This document shows positions 7,735 to 11,901 of a DNA stretch of 23,459 nucleotides, piece after piece. Numbering within the stretch: the first letter of the stretch is position 1; every line of letters starts with the position of its first letter. Source of the DNA: a virus; the IMG/VR virus record IMGVR_UViG_3300012000_000130, positions 1 through 23,459 of that record, one strand, 5' to 3'. The notes under the pieces are model-generated. The model saw nothing but the letters and a program-made list of their open reading frames with translations. It did not search any database and had not been told where the DNA came from. The translations under genes were made by a program, and so were the position numbers.

Positions 7735-7761
7735 GGGGAAACGGAAAAACCCGGTTTCCCC
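7735..7761. promoter_or_regulatory. Hairpin with 8-bp GC-rich arms
   Basis: GGGGAAAC at 7735-7742 pairs perfectly with GTTTCCCC at 7754-7761 across an 11-base loop. It lies in the 146-base divergent spacer and is preceded by runs of G on the plus strand. There is no U tract after it on either strand, so it is not a clear intrinsic terminator. Confidence 0.45.
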
Positions 7762-7769
7762 AACTGGTG

Positions 7770-7799
7770 CAACCGCGGCGCCTCTGGCGCAAGCGGTTG
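7770..7799. promoter_or_regulatory. Strong 12-bp hairpin upstream of small-basic-protein operon
   Basis: CAACCGC (7770-7776) pairs with GCGGTTG (7793-7799), and GCGCC (7778-7782) with GGCGC (7786-7790), around a TCT loop; only a G on one side and AA on the other are unpaired. It ends just before the ACGTACACAAG motif and lies 31 bases before the ATG at 7831, so it would be in the 5' leader of that operon if transcription starts upstream. Confidence 0.55.
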
Positions 7800-7825
7800 A
7801 ACGTACACAAGTCAAGGTTTAAGGA
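7792..7825 (+). promoter_or_regulatory. Leader motif AGCGG-N4-ACGTACACAAG and GGTTTAAGGA (copy 1)
   Basis: AGCGG at 7792-7796, four variable bases, then ACGTACACAAG at 7801-7811, followed by GGTTTAAGGA at 7816-7825, whose AAGGA serves as Shine-Dalgarno for the ATG at 7831. The same elements with the same AGCGG spacing occur at 15375-15394 and 15443-15452 ahead of the replication operon, so this looks like a shared control element. Confidence 0.5.
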
Positions 7826-7830
7826 CAGTT

Positions 7831-7989
7831 ATGCAAAAAAAGCACCCAGGGTTCAAAGCAGTACAAAACAAGATTGCGAAACAGCAAGGCGTTTCGCAAA
7901 AAGCTGCAGGAGCCATTTTGGCTAGCGCAACCCGCAAAGCGTCCCCAGCAGCAAAACGAAAAAACCCAAGACTGAAAAGAGTCAAATAG
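7831..7989 (+). CDS. Small basic phage protein (52 aa)
   Basis: MQKKHPGFKAVQNKIAKQQG continues to QKAAGAILASATRKASPAAKRKNPRLKRVK in outline. This strongly resembles a short basic protein found in many environmental phages (KHPGFKAVQ..IA...GIS...AGAILAS.TR.AS..AK..NP.L..V). AAGGA precedes the ATG by six bases. It is the first of six small basic genes with stop/start overlaps. Function unknown; a virion-associated or nucleic-acid-binding role is suggested by charge alone. Confidence 0.75.
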   Translation: MQKKHPGFKAVQNKIAKQQGVSQKAAGAILASATRKASPAAKRKNPRLKRVK

Positions 7990-8090
7990 TGGCGTACACA
8001 AAAAAGAAGCAAGCTGCCAAAAAAGTACCTAAAGGATATCATCGCATGCCTAACGGCAAGCTGATGAAAGGTTCAAAACACCGTGGCTAA
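7989..8090 (+). CDS. Small basic protein (33 aa)
   Basis: A GTG start at 7989 shares its first base with the TAG of the previous gene (TAGTG) and gives 33 residues including KKVPKGYHRMPNGKLMKGSKH. The 'GYHRMPNGKLMKG' pattern is familiar from short phage proteins that accompany the neighbouring families. Too short for domain assignment. Accepted as a gene because of the exact coupling at both ends and the shared basic composition of the block. Confidence 0.6.
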   Translation: MAYTKKKQAAKKVPKGYHRMPNGKLMKGSKHRG

Positions 8091-8355
8091 AACAGCAGCC
8101 TGGCAACGCAAAGAAGGCAAAAACCCTACAGGCGGACTCAACGCCAAAGGCGTTGCGTCCTACCGTGCACAAAACCCTGGCTCAAAACTTAAGATGGCAG
8201 TCACAACAAAACCATCAAAACTAAAACCAGGGTCCAAAGCAGCAAAACGCCGCAAATCGTTTTGCGCCAGAATGGGTGGCATGCCAGGCCCAATGAAAGA
8301 CAGCAAAGGTCGCCCAACACGCAAAGCATTAGCACTCAAGAAATGGAACTGTTAA
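8083..8355 (+). CDS. Small basic protein of the DUF6321-like type (90 aa)
   Basis: GTG start at 8083 overlaps the preceding gene by eight bases. AKTAAWQRKEGKNPTGGLN at the start, KSFCARMGGMPGPMKDSKG in the middle and RPTRKALALKKWNC at the end match a family common in cyanophages and other aquatic phages (AWQRKEGK.P.GGLN.KG..S......LK.......R.SFCARM.GM.G....TRK.LALR.W.C). Function unknown. Strong conservation of the Gly/Pro/Arg pattern suggests a real structural role, perhaps in the virion. Confidence 0.75.
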   Translation: MAKTAAWQRKEGKNPTGGLNAKGVASYRAQNPGSKLKMAVTTKPSKLKPGSKAAKRRKSFCARMGGMPGPMKDSKGRPTRKALALKKWNC

Positions 8356-8522
8356 TGCCAGTAAACGCAGCAGGCAACTACACAAAACCAGCCCTACGCA
8401 AACGGCTATTCAACAAAATCAAAGCAGGGTCAAAAGGTGGCGACCCCGGTGAATGGTCAGCCCGCAAAGCACAACTCCTAGCCAGCGAATACAAAAAAGC
8501 TGGCGGCGGATACAAAAACTAA
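8355..8522 (+). CDS. Small basic protein (55 aa)
   Basis: ATG at 8355 overlaps the TAA of the previous gene (TAATG). MPVNAAGNYTKPALRKRLF, then IKAGSKGGDPGEWSARKAQLL and YKKAGGGYKN. The 'Y.KP.LRKRLFNKIKAGSKGG.PGQWSARKAQLLA..YK..GGGY' pattern is common in aquatic phages and often occurs beside the DUF6321-like gene. An alternative ATG four codons upstream exists but loses the neat coupling. Function unknown. Confidence 0.75.
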   Translation: MPVNAAGNYTKPALRKRLFNKIKAGSKGGDPGEWSARKAQLLASEYKKAGGGYKN

Positions 8523-8758
8523 TGGCACTAGCCAAACCCCAAAAGTCCCTAAAAAACTGGACAAACCAAAAATGGCGCACCTCAGACGGCAAACCGTCTA
8601 AAGGCAAAAAACGTTATCTACCAGACGCAGCATGGAACGCACTAACCCCAGCCGAAAAACGTGCCACAAACACAGCCAAAGCACGAGGCAACGCCAAAGG
8701 CAAACAGTTCGTTGCCCAACCCAAAAAAGTTGCACAAAAAACTAGAAACTACAGATAA
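8522..8758 (+). CDS. Small basic protein, DUF5872-like (78 aa)
   Basis: ATG at 8522 overlaps TAA (TAATG). The NWTNQKWRTSDGKPSKGKKR block, followed by YLPDAAWNALTPAEKRATN and GNAKGKQFVAQPKKVA, resembles a short phage family with a 'W.T..GKPS.G..RYLP..AW..L...EK.AT...K' core. Highly basic. Fourth consecutive gene of this block whose stop overlaps the next start. Function unknown; the recurrent grouping of these families argues that they act together, perhaps packaged with DNA. Confidence 0.7.
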   Translation: MALAKPQKSLKNWTNQKWRTSDGKPSKGKKRYLPDAAWNALTPAEKRATNTAKARGNAKGKQFVAQPKKVAQKTRNYR

Positions 8759-8991
8759 TGGCCGGCAAAAAACCAGCCAAACGAAGCACCAGCACACCCG
8801 TAGCACCCAAAGAAGACTACGGCAAACCAACACTCTACGTTGGTTTGACACCAGACACAAACCACGTTTGCTCAGAATGCGGCAAAAAAACAAAACGCGC
8901 CATAATCCGCGAATACAAAGGTATCCTATATTGCGCAAAAGCCTGTGTGGCAAAGGTAAAACGGCGCGAAACAAATCTACAAACACTATAA
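8758..8991 (+). CDS. Small zinc-ribbon-like protein (77 aa)
   Basis: ATG at 8758 overlaps the previous TAA. A basic Lys/Pro/Ser N-terminal arm leads to CSECGKKT (Cys38, Cys41) and LYCAKACVAK (Cys59, Cys63), a spacing consistent with one structural zinc site. The beta-hairpin between the pairs (AIIREYKGILY) is typical of a zinc ribbon. It could bind nucleic acid or a protein partner. Last gene before a 340-base gene-poor stretch; no U-tract terminator follows at once. Confidence 0.6.
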   Translation: MAGKKPAKRSTSTPVAPKEDYGKPTLYVGLTPDTNHVCSECGKKTKRAIIREYKGILYCAKACVAKVKRRETNLQTL

Positions 8992-9332
8992 AAATTTTTA
9001 AGGCACCCTATTTGTTTGCTAGGTACCCCCACTTTTAAAAAATAGTCCAGATGGCTCTGGCTTGTGCCGGTGGTATGTGTAAGTAGGTACGTACCCCCCC
9101 TGCTATCCCCCTCCCTGGGTTCATGTGTGCGCACAACAACAACCAACAGCACCAACACCAAAACAAAACAAAACCAAACCAACGCTGCGTGCACCCAACC
9201 GAGCGACAGAGGAATGTTTATGTTTGTGGGAGGTATGGGTTGTTGTTTGTTTTCTTTTTTGTGAAGAGAGGTTTGGAATGAATTTCCTTGCTCTTTCTTC
9301 TGTCATTATCAACCGTACATGAAAGGAAAGTT
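8992..9332. other. Gene-poor spacer with palindromes and a sharp base-composition switch
   Basis: No convincing protein gene except a possible 14-residue leader at 9278. It contains GGTACGTACC (9086-9095) and TGTGCGCACA (9126-9135), both perfect 10-bp palindromes, a partial repeat of GGTACCCCC near 9022-9030, a nearly pure A/C tract (about 9132-9181) and then a G/T-rich tract (about 9215-9265) with some complementarity to it. The plus strand changes from A/C-rich genes on the left to T/G-rich genes on the right across this spacer. It may hold a promoter, a replication origin or a regulatory RNA; none is proved. Confidence 0.4.
9278..9322 (+). CDS. Possible 14-residue leader peptide
   Basis: ATG at 9278 follows GAAGAGAGG by six bases, a plausible Shine-Dalgarno, and encodes MNFLALSSVIINRT before a TGA that lies ten bases upstream of the next ATG (9333). 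Short leaders in this position sometimes control the downstream gene. With only 14 codons it could equally be chance. Confidence 0.25.
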   Translation: MNFLALSSVIINRT

Positions 9333-9638
9333 ATGTCTTTTTTAGACACAGTTAGTGGTATCTATGCGACTAATGCTCCTGGTTTTGTGTATCCGTTTCC
9401 GACGGATGCTGAGACTGCGAGAATGCGTAATAATGTTTGTGGTCATCTTGATGAACATATTTATGAAAAGTACAGTAAGCAACTTGCTCAAGTACAGGCT
9501 TTGCGTGACTTGGCAGTTGACACTGTTATGTGTAAGTGGGAAAATGATAGCGATGATTTGCGTCAGATGAGTCCAGCGCAGTTGGCTGTTCTTATTTTTG
9601 ATTATCATTATTCGCAATCTGACGTTATTTATTACTAG
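9333..9638 (+). CDS. Hypothetical protein (101 aa)
   Basis: Starts MSFLDTVSGIYATNAP; GAAAGGAAAG lies just upstream of the ATG at 9333, which favours it over the longer frame at 9288. The protein is mostly helical and mildly acidic, with MRNNVCGHLDEHIYEKYSK and ending in tyrosines (SQSDVIYY). No recognised domain. T-rich third codon positions match the genes that follow, in contrast with the A/C-rich block on its left. A perfect 13-bp inverted repeat starts nine bases after its stop. Confidence 0.7.
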   Translation: MSFLDTVSGIYATNAPGFVYPFPTDAETARMRNNVCGHLDEHIYEKYSKQLAQVQALRDLAVDTVMCKWENDSDDLRQMSPAQLAVLIFDYHYSQSDVIYY

Positions 9639-9646
9639 TGGTTGTC

Positions 9647-9682
9647 GTGAACCGTGCGCACGCATACGCGCGCACGGTTCAC
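9647..9682. repeat. Perfect 13-bp inverted repeat with alternating purine-pyrimidine centre
   Basis: GTGAACCGTGCGC (9647-9659) and GCGCACGGTTCAC (9670-9682) are exact inverse complements around a ten-base loop. The central 24 bases (9653-9676) alternate pyrimidine and purine without a break. It lies between the stop at 9638 and the Shine-Dalgarno of the next gene. There is no T run after the right arm, so it is not a standard terminator; an RNA-processing hairpin, attenuator or protein-binding cruciform are possible. Confidence 0.7.
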
Positions 9683-9702
9683 TTGACTATAGATGGAGGG
9701 TT

Positions 9703-10413
9703 ATGAAGTCTGTGTATATTCCGTTAGAAAGATTGTTGGAACCTGCTGAACCTAAGTCACTTGATGATTATGGTGTGGTTCAGGAACCTGAGTCTGATAT
9801 TGCGTTAGAAATTGATATGCGTGGTGACGAGTCGGGGACTGACCCTGATGAGTTGCGTCCTATGTTGAATATGTCAGGTGAACCTGATTCTCAACATGAG
9901 CGTGAGGGCACTATTGCTGCGCAGTCTAGTAATGAAGTTTTATGTGAACGTACACATTGGTATGTTCCCGTAAATAGAGAATGTCAATGTGGTGAAACAC
10001 ATAGACGCGTTTTGAGCGCCCACGCACGCGCGAGCGCTCAAAACGCTGTTAGTAATAAACATATCAACATATCAATAAAGGAGAAGGTAATGGAAAATTG
10101 GACAAAGTTAACTGTGTATAAGATATCTCAACCAGGTCAGTATGGTGATTGTGCTGTCACATTCCAGTTGCAAAACGGTGTGAGTCAGTTTGAGTATATG
10201 AAACCTGCGTTGATTGCTCAGTTGGGTATTGAGGAAGGTTCAATTCTTGAGGTTGAACATGTCATTGGTACTGGTCCGCTGAAGCGTAGTTATGTTAAAG
10301 ATGGTATTGAGGTTTCGTTGAGTAATCCTCAGCAGCGAGTAAATCTTGCTGGCACTATCAATAACGTTGGTAAGAGAGTTGGTTTGGTTGCTGGTACTTC
10401 GGTAGCTAAGTAA
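9703..10413 (+). CDS. Hypothetical protein (236 aa), possibly two genes in one open frame
   Basis: GGAGGG four bases before the ATG at 9703 gives MKSVYIPLERLLEP. The frame stays open to 10413. The first part (residues 1-100) is acidic and contains HWYVPVNRECQCGET with a Cys-x-Cys-Gly motif. Residues 100-129 span a perfect inverted repeat and look low in information (SAHARASAQNAV). A strong Shine-Dalgarno (AAAGGAGAAGG) and ATG occur in frame at 10090, from which a compact 107-residue protein would be made. So either one 236-residue protein, or an upstream protein that reads through into a separate gene. No family recognised for either half. Confidence 0.55.
   Translation: MKSVYIPLERLLEPAEPKSLDDYGVVQEPESDIALEIDMRGDESGTDPDELRPMLNMSGEPDSQHEREGTIAAQSSNEVLCERTHWYVPVNRECQCGETHRRVLSAHARASAQNAVSNKHINISIKEKVMENWTKLTVYKISQPGQYGDCAVTFQLQNGVSQFEYMKPALIAQLGIEEGSILEVEHVIGTGPLKRSYVKDGIEVSLSNPQQRVNLAGTINNVGKRVGLVAGTSVAK
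10007..10046. repeat. Perfect 13-bp inverted repeat inside the open frame
   Basis: GCGTTTTGAGCGC (10007-10019) and GCGCTCAAAACGC (10034-10046) are exact inverse complements with a 14-base loop rich in CG and CA steps. It has the same arm length and a similar loop composition as the repeat at 9647-9682, though the arm sequences differ. It lies 44 bases before the internal start at 10090, again just ahead of a strong Shine-Dalgarno. Confidence 0.7.
10090..10413 (+). CDS. Hypothetical beta-rich protein (107 aa), internal start
   Basis: In frame with the longer gene but preceded by its own strong Shine-Dalgarno, AAAGGAGAAGG with a two-base gap to ATG. MENWTKLTVYKISQPGQYGDC, then ALIAQLGIEEGSILEVEHVIGTGPLK and a Gly/Val-rich end. 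The alternating hydrophobic pattern suggests a small beta-barrel, perhaps OB-like, but this is not a family assignment. I consider this the more likely functional product of the region; a terminator follows 16 bases after its stop. Confidence 0.6.
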   Translation: MENWTKLTVYKISQPGQYGDCAVTFQLQNGVSQFEYMKPALIAQLGIEEGSILEVEHVIGTGPLKRSYVKDGIEVSLSNPQQRVNLAGTINNVGKRVGLVAGTSVAK

Positions 10414-10428
10414 TGCAACTCTGCGAAG

Positions 10429-10465
10429 TGAGAGGGCCCGTGAAGGGCTCTCTCATTTCGTTTCT
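10429..10465 (+). terminator. Rho-independent terminator candidate
   Basis: TGAGAGGGCCC (10429-10439) pairs with GGGCTCTCTCA (10445-10455) with one G-T pair and a GTGAA loop, followed by TTTCGTTTCT. It comes 16 bases after the stop at 10413, separating this short operon from the amidoligase operon. Confidence 0.7.
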
Positions 10466-10495
10466 AAAACAAATGGAAAACTGCGGTTTTCGTCA

Positions 10496-10551
10496 TTGTC
10501 GCTTTGGGTCAAATAAAAAAAATAAGATTTTTTTGTATTTGACAGCGACAA
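10496..10551. repeat. Large A/T-cored stem-loop with ATTGTCGCT arm motif
   Basis: TTGTCGCT (10496-10503) pairs with AGCGACAA (10544-10551); after a four-base bulge GTCAAAT (10508-10514) pairs with ATTTGAC (10537-10543); inside, a run of A can pair with a run of T. ATTGTCGCTT appears again at 10575-10584 in the same orientation as the left arm, so there are two direct and one inverted copy within 90 bases, as seen in operators or replication-initiator sites. Confidence 0.6.
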
Positions 10552-10656
10552 TACGCGCCACTATATCCCGCACGATTGTCGCTTGGGAAACACCAACACC
10601 AACACCAGAGCCTCTAACGGGTTCTGGTCACATGTTTTCGGTCCGGGTTTCAATTG

Positions 10657-10721
10657 TTCGGGTGTTGCATTTTTTTATTTTTTGCCTGGGTTTGTGCAAG
10701 ATTCGGGTGTTGCGTTTTTTT
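10657..10721 (+). repeat. Direct repeat TTCGGGTGTTGC plus T run, two copies
   Basis: TTCGGGTGTTGC followed by A or G and seven T occurs at 10657-10676 and 10702-10721, a 45-base period (about four helical turns). Both lie 100-165 bases ahead of the amidoligase start. Repeats spaced by whole helical turns are typical of protein-binding sites on one face of DNA. Confidence 0.5.
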
Positions 10722-10821
10722 GTTTGTTTAAATCTGTTTTTGAGCTTCGCGCCCCCGCTTTCGCGTAGGGCGCTTCGCTCTTCATGTTATTTGTTTATAT
10801 CAACTGTTCAGAAAGGAATGT

Positions 10822-11889
10822 ATGCCTATTAATAGAGATAATCCTGATTTAACTTGTTGTGATTGTGGTGATGATATTCCTATTGCTTCTAGGTTTTTTA
10901 ATTATGACGAAGATGATGTTCGGTGTGAATCATGTTATGAACATTCTTTTGAAAGTGAAGATGAGCCGTTTGAAAATGAATCTGGTTCTATTTTGAGTTA
11001 TAGCACTAAACCTCGTACACGTTTTTATCATGATGATGGTAATCATGGATTTAAACCTGAAACTTTTAATTATAAAGGTCTTGTCTTGAATCGTCCTTAT
11101 ATGGGTTGCGAGTTGGAAGGTGAGTGTCCTGAAGATGAAAACAGGTATGAGTGGGCTGAGTTAATTACTAGTCGTACTAATGGTCTTATTTATTGCAAGG
11201 ATGATTGCAGTATTCATAATGGTTTTGAAATGGTTAGTCATGCTATGGAACTTGATTATGTGCATAATCATTCAGAGGATTGGCAGTCTGCTGTTAAAGA
11301 TATGCGTAAAGCTGGTTGGCGTGCGTGGGATGCTTCCAATTGTGGTTTCCATATTCATATTGAGAAAAAGAGTTTTGTTAATGCTAAGCATGAGATGAAG
11401 TTTATTTATTTTATTTTTAGGAATAAAGCTAAGTTGGTTAAGTTTGTTGGTAGGAATTCTGAGTATGCTCGGTTTAATCTTGAGTCGTTTATTAATGTTC
11501 GTAGTGATTATTGGAATGATAATAAACCTAATATTCTTGAGGTTGTTAAGGGTGTGCGTAAAGATGGTGGTTATGTTCCTGGTCCTATGGAACGTAATCT
11601 TGCGGTTAATCGTTCTAATTGTAATACGCATGAGTTGCGTATTTTTAAGCCGTCTTTGCGTTTTGAAACTTTGATTTCTTATTTTGAGTTTACGCATTGT
11701 TTGTGGGCGTTCACAAAAGAGTTGGATTATCAAACAATTATTAAGCGTAATGCTTTGTATCAGTTTGATGTTTTCTCTGAGTTTGCTCATGATAATGCTG
11801 GTTTGTATCCGCATTTTGTTGAGCGTTTGCATAAACGTCGTGTGGTTAGTAAACCTGTTGGTTGGGAAGATATATCGGATGATAAATAG
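10822..11889 (+). CDS. Amidoligase family enzyme with N-terminal zinc-binding segment
   Basis: 355 residues; AGAAAGGA lies five bases upstream. An N-terminal Cys cluster (Cys12, 13, 15, then Cys35, Cys38) suggests a zinc ribbon or treble clef. The glutamine-synthetase-like amidoligase fold (Amidoligase_2) is indicated in order by GCELEGE (95-101), DCSIHNGFEMVS (128-139), CGFHIHIEK (174-182) and HELRIFKPSLR (270-280); these acidic, His and Arg residues bind metal-ATP and substrate in the family. It would join an amine to a carboxylate using ATP. The next gene is a class II glutamine amidotransferase, a partnership noted in comparative genomics of these enzymes. Substrate unknown: candidates are peptidoglycan peptides, a protein tail or a small metabolite. 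T-rich codon use matches its neighbours. Confidence 0.8.
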   Translation: MPINRDNPDLTCCDCGDDIPIASRFFNYDEDDVRCESCYEHSFESEDEPFENESGSILSYSTKPRTRFYHDDGNHGFKPETFNYKGLVLNRPYMGCELEGECPEDENRYEWAELITSRTNGLIYCKDDCSIHNGFEMVSHAMELDYVHNHSEDWQSAVKDMRKAGWRAWDASNCGFHIHIEKKSFVNAKHEMKFIYFIFRNKAKLVKFVGRNSEYARFNLESFINVRSDYWNDNKPNILEVVKGVRKDGGYVPGPMERNLAVNRSNCNTHELRIFKPSLRFETLISYFEFTHCLWAFTKELDYQTIIKRNALYQFDVFSEFAHDNAGLYPHFVERLHKRRVVSKPVGWEDISDDK

Positions 11890-11901
11890 AAAGGTAATTT
11901 T

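Larger units (their letters stand above)
10466..10821. other. Structured non-coding spacer upstream of amidoligase operon
   Basis: About 355 bases with no credible gene. It contains a large stem-loop (10496-10551), a third copy of its arm motif at 10575-10584, a pair of direct repeats TTCGGGTGTTGC followed by T runs (10657-10676 and 10702-10721), and a GC-rich GCGCCC/GGGCGC hairpin around 10747-10775. The amidoligase promoter is probably here, but no convincing -35/-10 pair stands out. An open frame across the region is rejected as coding. Confidence 0.5.

Noticed and set aside
7735-7799. Bidirectional terminator in the divergent spacer
   Set aside because: Neither hairpin is followed by a T tract on the strand that would need it, and no convergent transcription reaches the region.
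8642-9194. Minus-strand frames over the small basic gene block and spacer
   Set aside because: Cys/Phe/Leu-rich antisense products of Lys/Gln-rich genes; no ribosome sites.
10413-10832. 139-codon open frame between the terminator and the amidoligase gene, starting at a TAATG overlap
   Set aside because: It runs through a terminator, a large inverted repeat and direct repeats with T runs; the translation is hydrophobic because of those runs and shows no protein-like pattern.
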